From contig NZ_KQ948566.1 in NCBI RefSeq assembly GCF_001514125.1, positions 20,802 through 84,801 of the forward strand: DNA of 64,000 bases, read 5' to 3'. The notes beneath the pieces are model-generated. The model was not told the origin of the DNA, did no database searches, and saw only the letters and a program-made list of their open reading frames with translations. Of the stretch, positions 8,374 through 39,400 are shown piece by piece (position 1 is the first letter of the stretch; each line of letters starts with the position of its first letter). The stretch comes from Streptomyces longwoodensis (GTDB lineage: Bacteria; Actinomycetota; Actinomycetes; Streptomycetales; Streptomycetaceae). A program made the position numbers and the translations under genes.

Positions 8374-8958
8374 ATGTCCCACCCGATTCGGCTGTACATG
8401 TCGATGTCGCTCGACGGGTTCATCGCCGGGCCGGACGACCGGCCAGGCCAGGAGCTGGGGCGGGGCGGCGGACGGCTCTTCGACTGGCTCGACGACCGGG
8501 AGTCCGACGGGCCGAGCGGCCAGGTCTACCGCGAGGCGCTGGCGACGGGCGCGCTGATCTCCGGCCGGCGGACCTTCGAGCTCGCCCGGCGCTGGCAGGG
8601 CGACCATCACGACGGCGTGCTCATCCTGGTCCTGACCCACCACGCGGACGACGGGGACGAGCCACCCGGCCATGCGCGGTTCGTCACCGACGTCGACGAG
8701 TGTGCCCGGCTGGCGCGCGCCGCCGCCGGGGACCGGCCGGTCATGGTGCACGGCGCGGGGGCGGCCCAGGCGCTGCTGCGGGCCGGGCAGCTGGACGAGA
8801 TGGAGATCCACCTGGTGCCGGTCCTCCTCGGGGGCGGCCGACGGCTGTTCGACCACCTCGGTGGTGAGCGCACCGAGCTCGAACTCGTCCGACGGCTCGA
8901 CGACCGGGGCGTCACCCACCTCCGCTACCGGGTGCTCCGGACCGGGGAGGCGGCATGA
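8374..8958 (+). CDS. Dihydrofolate-reductase-fold family protein, 194 aa
   Basis: The protein opens with IRLYMSMSLDGFIAGPDD, the same DHFR/RibD C-terminal-like signature as the gene at 1377-1940, and has VMVHGAGAAQALL (nucleotide-binding turn) and IHLVPVLLGGGRRLF. It is expected to be an NAD(P)H-dependent reductase of unknown substrate. The ATG at 8374 is preceded by GAGGGAG; a longer frame to 8275 lacks the family sequence. It overlaps the start of the following VOC gene by 4 bases (ATGA at 8955), so the two were built as one operon. Confidence 0.85.
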   Translation: MSHPIRLYMSMSLDGFIAGPDDRPGQELGRGGGRLFDWLDDRESDGPSGQVYREALATGALISGRRTFELARRWQGDHHDGVLILVLTHHADDGDEPPGHARFVTDVDECARLARAAAGDRPVMVHGAGAAQALLRAGQLDEMEIHLVPVLLGGGRRLFDHLGGERTELELVRRLDDRGVTHLRYRVLRTGEAA

Positions 8959-9367
8959 GGACGCTCTTCGTCTCGTACCGCGTCACCGGTCTGGAGCGCT
9001 CCCTGCGCTTCTACACCGCCCTTGGCTACGGCGTGCTGGGCCGGGTCGGGACGGGCGACGGGAGCCGCCTCGTCGTCCTGAAGTTCCCCGAGGAGACGGC
9101 GGCTTCGCTGGAGCTGGTCCACCGTCCCGCCGACGGACCCGTCGACGTGGGCAGCGGGGTCGACCACCTCGCGATCCAGGTGGACGGCCTGGCCGGCACC
9201 CTGGAGGCGCTGGCCGAGGCCGGTCTGGACCCGGGGCCCGTCCAGCGTCCGGGCGGCCCCGCGGGTCCGAGGACCGCTGGCTCACGGACCCGGACGGGTA
9301 CCGGATCGAACTGGTGGAGTGGCCGGCCGGACACGCCGACGGGATGACCGCGGCGGACTTCTCCTGA
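8955..9367 (+). pseudogene. VOC-family (glyoxalase-fold) protein with a frameshift near the 3' end
   Basis: The first frame gives a good VOC domain (LERSLRFYTALGYGVLGRV, then ASLELVHRP and GVDHLAIQVDGL) but turns to Arg/Gly/Thr nonsense after about 9250. The missing last strand of the fold, RWLTDPDGYRIELVEWP, is encoded at about 9268-9325 in another frame and runs to a stop at 9367. One base is missing around 9250-9268, in a G/C-rich run. Restoring one base would give a normal VOC protein of about 137 aa. Such proteins bind a metal and act in glyoxalase, dioxygenase or antibiotic-resistance reactions. It is either a recent inactivation or a sequencing error. Confidence 0.75.
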
Positions 9368-9385
9368 TGAGGTGGGCGGTCCCGC

Positions 9386-9413
9386 CCCGGCCCTGGCGGC
9401 CGTCGCGGCCGGG
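9386..9413. terminator. Hairpin between convergent VOC and GNAT genes
   Basis: CCCGGCC (9386-9392) and GGCCGGG (9407-9413) form a 7-bp stem with a 14-base loop between the convergent genes ending at 9367 (+) and 9438 (-). Confidence 0.4.
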
Positions 9414-9437
9414 TCCGCCGCCGCACCGCCGCCCCGG

Positions 9438-9950
9438 TCAGTCCGGTTCCGTCGTCGCGATCACCAACAGCTTCGTCACCTTGCCGTCGTCGTCGACCAC
9501 GTCGCGCACGGGGCGGAAGCCCAGGCGGCGGCACATGGCCAGGCTGGCGGCGTTGTCGGCACCGACCATGCCGTAGGCCTCCTTCAGGCCGAGGTTGTCG
9601 GCGGCGTGGCGCAGCAGGCCGCGGACCACCTCGGTGCCCAGGCCGCGGCCCCAGTAGGGCGGGGCGAGCGCGGCGACCAGTTCGTGTCCGTCGACGTTGC
9701 CGGTCTTCTTGACCTCCGCGTGGCCGACGAACTGCTCCTCCTGCCATAGCCCCCACACGTCGAACAGCTGCTGGGGGTAGACGTCGGTGAGGATGGCGCG
9801 GAACAGGGTGCGGATGTCCGGCTCGGGCACGCGGTCCTGGCCCATCCAGCGGCAGACCTCCTCGTCGCGCAGGAGCTGCACGAAGTGGTCCTCGTCCTCA
9901 GGTCGGTAGGGGCGGAAGGTGAGTCGTTCGGTGTGCAGGACGGGTGTCAT
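9438..9950 (-). CDS. GNAT-family N-acetyltransferase, 170 aa
   Basis: The sequence starts LHTERLTFRPYRPEDEDHF, the usual beginning of the RimJ/RimL-like acetyltransferases, and has the acetyl-CoA pyrophosphate loop in PYWGRGLGTEVVRGLL followed by NAASLAMCRRLGF. It transfers an acetyl group from acetyl-CoA to an amine, of unknown identity here. It lies downstream of the NRPS operon on the same strand, but a perfect 15-bp hairpin separates it from the MbtH gene, so it is probably an independent gene rather than a tailoring or self-resistance enzyme. Confidence 0.85.
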   Translation of the reverse strand: MTPVLHTERLTFRPYRPEDEDHFVQLLRDEEVCRWMGQDRVPEPDIRTLFRAILTDVYPQQLFDVWGLWQEEQFVGHAEVKKTGNVDGHELVAALAPPYWGRGLGTEVVRGLLRHAADNLGLKEAYGMVGADNAASLAMCRRLGFRPVRDVVDDDGKVTKLLVIATTEPD

Positions 9951-9986
9951 GCGGGCTCCTCGGGTGGTGCGGGCCAGGCGGGCGGC

Positions 9987-10029
9987 ACCGGGCCGGGGCG
10001 CGTCGTCGCTGGGTGCGCCCCGGCCCGGT
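9987..10029 (-). terminator. Perfect 15-bp hairpin ending the NRPS operon
   Basis: ACCGGGCCGGGGCGC at 9987-10001 and its exact complement at 10015-10029 enclose a 13-base loop. The hairpin starts 15 bases after the MbtH stop codon on the minus strand. Length, perfection and position make it the likely terminator of the whole biosynthetic operon. Confidence 0.8.
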
Positions 10030-10043
10030 CCCGCGCAGGTGCG

Positions 10044-10247
10044 TCAGGCTTCGGCGTTCTCCATGCGCTCCCGCAGGCTGCGCGGGCGCATGTCGGTCCA
10101 GACCTCGTCGACGTAGGCGGAGCACTCGGTCTCGGTGCCCTCCTTGCCGACGGGCTGCCAGCCGGCGGGCACCTCGATGTCGGCGGGCCACAGCGAGTAC
10201 TGGTCCTCGTCGTTGCGCAGCACCTGGTAGCGGGTGTTCTCGTCCAT
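10044..10247 (-). CDS. MbtH-like protein, 67 aa (NRPS adenylation partner)
   Basis: The small protein carries the MbtH signature: NDEDQYSLWP, PAGWQ, and YVDEVWTDMRP, including the two Trp residues that grip adenylation domains. MbtH-like proteins bind NRPS A-domains and are needed for folding or activity of many of them. It is the last gene of the operon, 104 bases after the stop of the second NRPS, and is followed by a strong terminator. It most likely serves one or more of the ten A-domains encoded just upstream. The ATG at 10247 gives the family's usual length. Confidence 0.95.
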   Translation of the reverse strand: MDENTRYQVLRNDEDQYSLWPADIEVPAGWQPVGKEGTETECSAYVDEVWTDMRPRSLRERMENAEA

Positions 10248-10351
10248 GTCTGTCGGTCTCGCTCTCTGGGTCGTGACGGGTGGGTGGTTCCGGTGTGCCG
10301 TGGGTCGGGTCGTGCGGTGCGGTGGTGGGGCGCGGCCCACGGGGCGGCGGG

Positions 10352-30322
<19,971 letters not shown>

Positions 30323-30335
30323 GGTCGTCCGGTCC

Positions 30336-33300
30336 TCACCGTTCTTCGTGGTCGCTGTCGCCGCGTGCGGCGTCTTCGAGTTCGCTCAGCACCTGTTCCT
30401 CCACCAGGTCCGCCAGGGCGGCGACGGTGCGGCCCACCAGGACGTCCCGGGGCGTGAGGTGCACGCCGAAGGTGTCGTTGGCGCGGGAGGCGATGAGCAG
30501 GGCGCGCAGGGAGTCGCCGCCCAGGGCGAAGAAGTCGTCCTCGGCGCCCACGGTGGTCTCCAGGGCCTCCTCCCACAGGGCGGCGACGGCCTCCTCGGTG
30601 GGGGTGCGGGGCGGTACGTGCGCGGCGTCGGGCTGCCGCGTCTCCGGGCCGGGGGCGGGCAGCGCGGCCCGGTCGGTCTTGCCGTTCTCCGTGAGCGGGA
30701 AGCGGTCCATCGTCACGAACGCCGAGGGCACCATGGGCGCGGGCAGGGTGCGGGCGGCCAGGGCCCGCAGCTCGGCGGCGGCGGGTGGTTCGGCGCCGGG
30801 GGCGACGAGCACGTGGGCGACCAGGCGCGGCAGTCCCGGTTCGTCCTCCCGCACGCTCACCACGGCGTCCAGGACCGCGGGGTGGCGCACCAGGGTCGCC
30901 TCCACCTCGCCGGCCTCGATGCGGTGGCCGCGCAGCTTGAGCTGGTGGTCGGTGCGGCCCAGGTAGTGCAGTTCGCCGCGGGCGTCGCGGCGGACCAGGT
31001 CGCCGGTGCGGTACATGCGGGCGCCGGGCGGGCCGAACGGGTCGGCGGTGAAGCGCGTCGCCGTCAGGCCGGGGCGACCCAGGTAGCCGCGGGCCAGGGC
31101 CGGTCCGGCGAGCCACAGTTCGCCGGGCACGCCGTCGGGGACGGGGCGCAGGTGGGCGTCGAGGACGTAGGTGGCGGTGACGGGCAGGGCGCGGCCGATG
31201 GGCGGTGCCCCGCCGTCCGGTGCGAGCGGGTCGGACCAGGTGGCGACGACGGTGGCCTCGGTGGGCCCGTAGGAGTTGATCATGCGGTGGTGGGGGGCCC
31301 AGCGGGCGACCAGTTCGGCTCGGCAGGCGTCCGCGCCGACGATCAGGGTGTGCAGGTCGGGCAGGGTGCCGGGGGTGTCCGGCGGGAGGGTGGCGAGCGC
31401 GGCGGGCGGCAGCAGGGTGTGCGTGATGCGCGCGTCGCGCAGGACGCGGGCGAGTTCGTCGCCGAGCAGCGGTCCGGGCGGTGGTACGACGAGGGCCGCG
31501 CCGTGCGGCAGGGACATGCACAGCTCCAGTACGGAGGCGTCGAAGCTGGGCGTGGCGAAGGCCAGGACGCGGTCCCCGGCGCCCACCTGGTAGTGCGCGG
31601 CCTCGGCGGCGGCGAACGCGGCGAGGCCCCGGTGGGTGACGACGACGCCCTTGGGGGTGCCGGTGGAGCCGGAGGTGTAGATGACGTACGCCGGGTCGTC
31701 GAGGTGCAGCGGGCGGACGCGGTCGGGGTCGGCGGGCCGGTGGCCCGGCGTGCCGTCGGGCGGTGCGGCGAGCAGGTCGGCGACCTCCTCGGCGGTCAGG
31801 GTGACGGCGGGGCGCGCGTCGCGCAGCATCAGCGCGACCCGCTCGGCCGGGTAGCCGGGGTCCACCGGGAGGAACGCGGCGCCCGCCTTGGCGACGGCGA
31901 GCTGGGCGAGGACCATGTCCGCCGAGCGCGGCAGGACCAGCGCGACGATGTCGCCGGGCCCCGCTCCGCGGGCGATGAGCCGGTGCGCCAGCCGGTTGGC
32001 GCGGGCCTCCGCCTGCGCGAAGGTGAGGGTCGACTCCCCCGCTTCGAGGGCGGGTTCGCCGGGCCGACGGTCGACGGCGGCCTCGATCAGCGCGGGCAGC
32101 ATCGCCGGGGGCGGCGGTGCCTGGTGCGGGCGGGCGGGTCCGTGCAGCAGCCGGTGGCGTTCGGCCGGCGGCAGTACGTCCACCGTCCGCAGCGGCGCCT
32201 CGTCGCCGGAGGCGGCCAGGGCGGTCAGGGTGTGCATCAGCCGCGCGGCCAGGGCGTCGGCGGTGGACTCGTCGAAGTACCGCGGGTCGTAGCCGAGTTC
32301 CACGGTCAGCTCGTCGCCGGGCGAGATCACCACGGTGAGCGGGTAGTTGGTCGCCTCGCGGGCGTCCAGTCCGTGCACGTGCACGCCGTGCGCTCCGGCG
32401 GTGGCGTCGCCGACCGGATAGTTCTCGAACACCAGCAGGCTGTCGAACAGGGCCGTGCCGGCGGGCAGTTCGCTCCACTGGTGGAGGTCGGTGAGCGGTA
32501 CGTGGTCGAAGCGCCGGTCCTCGGCGCGGGCGGCCTGCACCTCCCGGAGCCAGGCGGGGCACGGCGTGGACTCGTCCACGGCGACCCGCGCGGGCAGGGT
32601 GGTGATGAACAGGCCGGTGATGGTGTCCGCGCCCGGCAGGTCGGCGGGCCGCCCGGAGACCGTGGTGCCGAAGCACACGTCCCGCCCGCCGCCGGAGCGC
32701 GCCAGCAGCAACGCCCAGGCGCCCTGGACGAGGGTGTTGAGGGTGAGCCGGTGGCGGCGGGCGAAGTCGGTCAGGCGGGCGGTGCCGGCCGCGTCGAGCC
32801 GCTGCGACAGCCAGGTGCCCGACCGGGCGGCGGCGCCCGGGGCGGGCCTGCGGTCGTACGGCAGCGGGGTCGGTGCGGCGTACCCGGCGAGGGCGGCCTT
32901 CCAGTGTTCCTCGGCGGCGGCGTCGTCCCGGTCGGCCAGCCAGGCGGCGTAGTCCGCGAACGGACGCCGGGCCGGGAGGCGGGGCTCGGTGCCGGCGGCG
33001 AGCGCGGCGTGCACCTGGAGGACGTCCGACAGGACGTGGAAGACGCTCCAGCCGTCCAGCAGGACGTGGTGGAAGGTCCACACCACGCGCACCTCGTCCG
33101 GGCCGAGCCGGATCAGGGTGACGCGCAGCAGCGGGGCGCGGCCCAGGTCGATGCCGCGGGCGCGGTCCTCGTCGAGCAGCCGGCGCAGTGCGTCCTCCTG
33201 CTCCGCCGCGCCGAGGCCGCTCCAGTCGAGCCGGGTGACGGGCAGCGGGACGTGGCGGTGCACGGTCTGCAGCGGCACCGGGACCCCGGTGAGGGCGACG

Positions 33301-33483
33301 GCGGTGCGCAGCACGGGCGTGGCGTCCACGACGTGCTGCCAGGCCCGCGCGAGCAGCGCGGGGTCGCGCACGCCGTCGGCGACGAAGGTGATCTGCTCGA
33401 CGTAGAGGCCCTCGCCGGGCTCGTCCATGCCGTGCACGACCATGCCGGTCTGGGTGGGGGTGAGCGGGTAGACGTCCGTCACG
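30336..33483 (-). other. NRPS module 5: DCL-A-T
   Basis: The C domain opens LTPTQTGMVVHG, slightly unlike the usual GMLFH, and has FHHVLLDGWS. Pocket residues are D A L L I G S V V K, identical to module 10. The carrier Ser (GGDSL) is about residue 6188. There is no epimerase, fitting the LCL domain that opens the next protein. Confidence 0.8.
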
Positions 33484-36400
33484 TCCCGGCCGTCGCCGAC
33501 GAGCCGGTCGACGGCGGCCTGGTCCAGGGCGGCCAGCGGGAAGTCGGACGGGGTCCGGCCACCCGCGCCGGGCCCGGCGCAGTGCGCGACGATCCGGCGC
33601 AGTTCCTCCGCCGTCTCCTCGGCGAGGCGGGCGACGGTCTCCGCACGGTGCACCGCGCGGGAGTACGACCAGGTGAACTCCAGGCGCCGGTCGGTGACCC
33701 GGCCGAGCACGTCGATGAGGTGGGGCCGCTCCGCCGAGCGGTCCATGCCGCCGGTCAGGCCCTCGTGGGGCGCCCGCAGCAGGCCGTCCCCGCCGGCGTC
33801 GCGGTCCTGCTGGCCGAGGTAGTTGAAGGCGATCTGCGGCAGGGCGGGCAGCCCGGCCCCCGCCGTCGGGTGCAGGTGGCGCAGCGCGCCGTAGCCCACT
33901 CCCCCGCGCGGTACGGCGCGCAGGTTCTCCTTGACGGTCTTGAGCGCGGTGCCGAGGTCGGCGTCGCGCGGCACGTCGAGGCCGACGGGGAACATGGTGG
34001 TGAACCAGCCGACGGTGCGGGAAAGGTCCACGCCGTCGAAGAGGTCCTCGCGGCCGTGGCCCTCCAGGGCGACCACCACCCGGTCCTCCCGCGTCCAGCG
34101 GGCGAGGACCCGGCCGAGGGCGGTCAGCAGCACGTCGTTGACGCGGGTGCGGTAGGCGTCGGGGACCTCCGTCAGCAGGCGCCGGGTCTCCTCGGCACCG
34201 AGCCCGACGGTGACGGTCCCCTCGTCGGCGGCGGTGTTGCCGCCGGGGAGGTCGGCCGGCAGGCCGGTGGGGTGCAGGGCGCTCCAGTGGGCGACCTCGT
34301 CGTCGAAGCCGCCGTCGGCGGTGTGCGCGGCCAGGCGCCGGGCCCAGTCCCGGAACGACGTGGTCTTCGCGCCCAGGCCGGGGGTCTCGCCGGCGCTCAG
34401 CGCCCGGTGGGCGGCCTCGAGGTCTTCGAGGATCACCCGCCAGGACACCGCGTCGACGACCAGGTGGTGGGCGGCCAGCAGCAGCACGGGCGGCCGGTCG
34501 CCGTCCCGGTGACACAGGGCGGCCTTCAGCAGGGGGCCGTCCGCGAGGTCGAACCCGGAGCACAACCCGGCGGCCACGTCGGCCGGTTCCTCGGGGGCGC
34601 GGTGCACCTCCAGGTGCGGTGCGGCGCCGGGCGCGGTGCCCACCTGCCGCCACCGGCCGTCGCCCGCGCGCTCGTACCGCATGCGCAGCGCGTCGTGCTG
34701 CTCCAGGACGGCGGCGAGGGCGGCGCGCAGCAGCGCCTCGTCGGTGTCGGGCGCGACCTCGAAGGAGACCGCCTGGGTGAAGCGGGCCGGGTCGCCGGTG
34801 AGGACGTCGAACAGCCAGTGCTGCACGGGCGTGAGGGGGACGTCGCCGACGACCGGACCCTGGTCGGCCGTGGCGGTCGCGGGGCCGGCCGGTGCGGTGT
34901 CCACCGCGGCGGCGAGCTCGGCGATCGTCTGGTGGGCGAAGAGATGACGGGGCGTCAGGGTCAGTCCGGCGCGGCGGGCCGCGGAGACGATCTGGATGCC
35001 GAGGATGGAGTCGCCGCCGAGCGCGAAGTAGTTGTCGGTGGCGCCCACGTCGGGCACGCCGAGCACCTGCGCCCAGATCGCGGCGAGGGTCCGCTCGGTC
35101 GCGGTGCTCGGCGGACGGGTGTCCTGCGGGGTGGCGGCGGACCACACCGGTTCGGGCAGGGCGCGCCGGTCCAGCTTGCCGGTGGCGCCCAGCGGCAGCC
35201 GCTCCAGGGGCACCACGGCCGCCGGGACCAGGTGGTCGGGCAGGGTGCGGGCGAGGAACGCGCGCAGTTCGGCCGGCGCCGGGAGGTCGCCGGCGCGGGG
35301 CACGGCGTAGCCGACGAGGCGCTTGTGGCCGTCGTGCTCCACGACCCGGGCGGCGGCCGCGGCGACCTGCGGGTGCCGGGCCAACGCGGCCTCCAGCTCG
35401 CCGAGTTCGATGCGGAAGCCGCGCACCTTCACCTGGTCGTCGCTGCGGCCCAGGTACAGCAGGTCGCCGTCGGCGCTCCAGCGGACCAGGTCGCCGGTGC
35501 GGTACATGCGGCTGCCGGGCGGGCCGAAGGGGTCGGCGAGGAAGCGACCGGCGGTCAGGCCGGGCCGGTTGAGGTAGCCGCGGGCCACCCCGGTCCCGGC
35601 GAGGTACAGCTCGCCGGGCGCCCCGACGGGCACGGGCCGCATGCGGGCGTCGAGGACGTAGGCGCGGGCGCCGCCGACGGGCCGGCCGATGGGCGGTACC
35701 CGGTCGGGGTCGGCCGGGTCGCAGGTGAAGGCGGTGGCGTAGACGGTGGCCTCGGTGGGGCCGTAGATGTTCATCACCCGGCAGCCGGGGACCGCCGCGC
35801 GCACCTGCCGCACGGCGCGGGCGGGCAGCGCCTCGCCGGCCAGGACGACGGTGTCGGCGCCCACGCGCACGGTGTCCTCGGCCAGCAGCCGGCCGAGGGC
35901 GGACGGGACCGCGCTGAGCAGCCCGGCCCGCCACGGTTCGGACCGCTCGGCGAGGGCCAGCAGGTCGCGGACGACCTCCACCCGGCCGCCGGCCAGCAGC
36001 GGCGAGAAGATCTCGAACACCGACACGTCGAAGTTGAGCGAGGTGGACGCCACGACGTGGGCGAGCCCGCGGCCGGTGAACTCGGCGGCGGCCCAGTCGG
36101 TCAGCGCCACCACGGAGGCGTGCGGGACGACGACGCCCTTGGGCCGGCCGGTGGAGCCGGAGGTGTGGATGACGTAGGCCGGGTGCTCCGGCAGCAGCCT
36201 GCCGCGCCGCTCACCGTCGCCGACGGGCGCGGCGGAGGCGTCGGCGAGCCGGGCGGTGCAGTCGGGGTCGTCCAGGGTGATCCGTGTGTACGGGCCCTTC
36301 GGCAGCCGTGCGGAGGTCTCCGCGCTGGTGATGACCGCGTCGGGGCGTACGTCCTCGAAGAGGAACGCGATGCGCTCCGCCGGATGGCCGGGGTCGACCG

Positions 36401-39400
36401 GCAGGTAGGCGGCGCCGCTCTTGAGGACCGCGAGGAGCGCCACGACGAGGTCGGCGGTGCGGGGCAGGGCCAGGGCGACGAACCGCTCCGGTCCGGCTCC
36501 GGCCTCGATCAGGAGGCGGGCGACGCGGTTGGCGCGCTCGTCGAGCTGACGGTACGTCAACTCCTCGCCGCCGTGGCGGACGGCGGGCGCGTCGGGGGTG
36601 CGGGCGACCTGGTCCGCGAAGGCGTCCGGGAGGGTGCGCCGCGGGAGGCGCGCCCCGGGTCCGGCGAGGCGGTCCAGCAGGCGCCGCCCTTCGCCCGGTT
36701 CGAGGGGGCTCAGGTCGGCGAGGCAGCGGTCGGCGTCGGCGGCGAACTGCGCCAGCAGGGTGCGCAGGCTGGCGCCGATCCCCTCGACGGTGGCCGCGTC
36801 GAAGGCGGCCGGGTCGTAGTCGAGGCTCACGGTGACGTCGTCACCGGGGGCGACGACCACGCTGAGCGCGTAGCTGGTCGGCTCGACGTCGCGTTCCTGC
36901 TCGACGGCGAGTCCGTGCCGGGCCAGGGCGCCCGCGTCGAACGGGTAGTTCTCGAAGACGACGATGCTGTCGAACAGGCCGGTGCCGCCGGGTACTTCGC
37001 TCCATGACTGGAGCTGGGCGAGGGACACGAAGTCGTGGCGGCGCGACTCGGACTGGGCGGCCTGCAGTTCGCGCAGCCACTCCAGCAGGGGGCGGCGCCG
37101 GTCGACGCGCAGCCGGGTGGGCAGGGTGTTGATGAACAGGCCCACCATCGAGGTGACGCCGGGCAGTTCGGCCGGGCGGCCGGACACGGTCGTGCCGAAG
37201 ACGACGTCGTCGCCGCCGCCGTAGTGATGCAGCAGCAGGCCCCAGGCGCCCTGGAGCACGGTGTTGACGGTCAGGCCGGCCCGCTGGGCGGTGTCCCTGA
37301 GCCGGGCCGAGACCTCCTTGCCGAGGGCCACCCGCACGGTGCCCGACGAGGACGCGCCGTGGGTGTCGGCGGCGCGCCGGTCGCGGGGCAGCTCGGTGGG
37401 CACGGCGAATCCGGCCAGGGTGTCGCGCCAGTGCCTTTCCGCGCGGGCGGTGTCCTGGCCGGCCAGCCACTCCAGGTAGCGGGCGAAGGGGGCCCGGTCG
37501 GGCACCTGCGGGCGGCGGCCACCGGTGCGGGCCGCGTACCGCTCGCAGACCTCGTCGAAGACCTGGGCCGCGCTCCAGCCGTCGAGCAGCACGTGGTGGA
37601 ACGTCCACACCATGCGCACCCGGTCGGGGGCCAGCCGGATCAGCGCGAGCCGCATCAGCGGCGCCGCGCCGAGGTCGATGCCGGCCTCACGGTCCGCGGC
37701 AAGCAGGGCGTCCGTCTCCTGCGCGCGGCGCTCGGCGCTCCAGCCGGTCCAGTCGTGGTGGGTGACGGGCACGGCGGCCCGCTTCTCCACCACCTGGAGG
37801 GGTTCGGCGGTCTCCTGCCAGACCAGGCGGGTGCGCAGGATCGCGTTGGCGTCCGCCGTGTCCTGCCAGGCCGCGGCGAGGGCGTGCGGGTCGGTGACGC
37901 CGTGCAGGACGACCTGCACCTGGTTGACGTAGGTGCGGCCCTGCGGGTCCATCAGGCTGTGGAACAGCATGCCCGCCTGCATCGGGGTCAGCGGGTACAC
38001 GTCCTCGACGCCGCGGCCGTCGCCCACGACCCGGTCCACGGCCGCCTGGTCGAGCCGGGCGAGCGGGAAGTCCGAGGGGGTGCGGCCGCCGGCCCGCGGG
38101 GCGGCGCAGTGCGCGACGATCTCCTCCAGGGCGCGCAGCATGCCCCCGGCGAGGGAGGCGACGGTCTCCTCGCGGTGGCGGCCGCCGCTGTAGTGCCAGG
38201 TGATCTCCAGCCGGTCGTCCTCGACGCGGGCCACCACGTCCAGCAGGTGCGGCCGGGGCGCGCCGGGGTCCTCCGCGCCGTCCAGGCCGCCGGGCACGGC
38301 CCGGACCAGCTCGGCGTCGGCGGTGGACCAGTCGAACCGGCCGAGGTAGTTGAAGCTGATGCCGGGCAGGGGTGCCCCGGTGAGGTGTCCGTCGCCCGCG
38401 AGGTGGCGCAGGGCGCCGTAGCCGATCCCGCGGTCGGGCACGGCCCGCAGCTGTTCCTTCACGGCCTTCAGCGCCGCGCCCCAGTCGCCGTCGGGCAGGT
38501 CGAGGGCGACCGGGAAGAGGCTGGTGAACCAGCCGACGGTGCGGGACAGGTCGAGGTCGTCGAAGTGCTGGTCCTCGCGCCCGTGGCCCTCCAGCCCCAC
38601 GGCGACGGTGTGCCAGCCGGTCCAGTCGGCCAGGACGCGGCCGAGGGCGGTCAGCAGGACGTCGTCGACGCGGGTGCGGTACACGCCGGGGACCTTGCGC
38701 AGGAGGTCCTCGGTGCGCTGCCGGTCCAGGCGTACGGTCACGGCGCGCAGGTCGGCGGCGGTGTTGCCGCCGTCCAGGTCCACCGGCAGGGGTGCGGCGC
38801 AGTGCCGGGAGACCTCTGCCCAGTGGGCGCGCTGCGCGGCGAGGTCCGCGTCGCCGGTGCGGGCGGTGAGGCGCCGCACCCATTCCCGCACGGAGGTGGT
38901 GCGCTGCGGCAGCCGGACCGGCTCGCCGCTCCTGGCCTGCCGGTAGGCGGTCTCCAGGTCCTCCAGGAGGACGCGCCAGGAGACGCCGTCGACGATCAGG
39001 TGGTGGGCCGTGAGCAGCAGGCGCGGGGGCCGGCCGTCGCCGGTGAAGAGGCGTGCGGCGATCAGCGGTCCGGTGTCCAGCCGGAAGCCGGTGTGGGCCT
39101 CGTGGGTGAGGCGGGCCTCGGCCCGTGCGGCGGCCTCGGTGTCCTGGCCGCCCAGGTCGTGTGTGCGCAGCAGCTCCGGTACGTCGGTGTCCGCGGCGGT
39201 GTACTCCTGGTGCCAGGTGCCGTCGGACGCGCGGGTGAAGCGGGCGCGCAGGGCGTCGTGGTGGGTCCACAGCGCGGCCAGGGCGGTGTGCAGGGCGGCG
39301 GGGTCGACGTCCTCGCCGGTCTCGACGACCACCGACTGGTTGAAGTACTCCGGGCGCGGCGGCTCGGCGTCGAGGAACCAGTGCTGGATCGGGGTGAGGG

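Noticed and set aside
9438..9950. GNAT acetyltransferase as an NRPS tailoring or self-resistance gene
   Set aside because: It is on the same strand, but a perfect 15-bp hairpin separates it from the operon and nothing else links it to the pathway.
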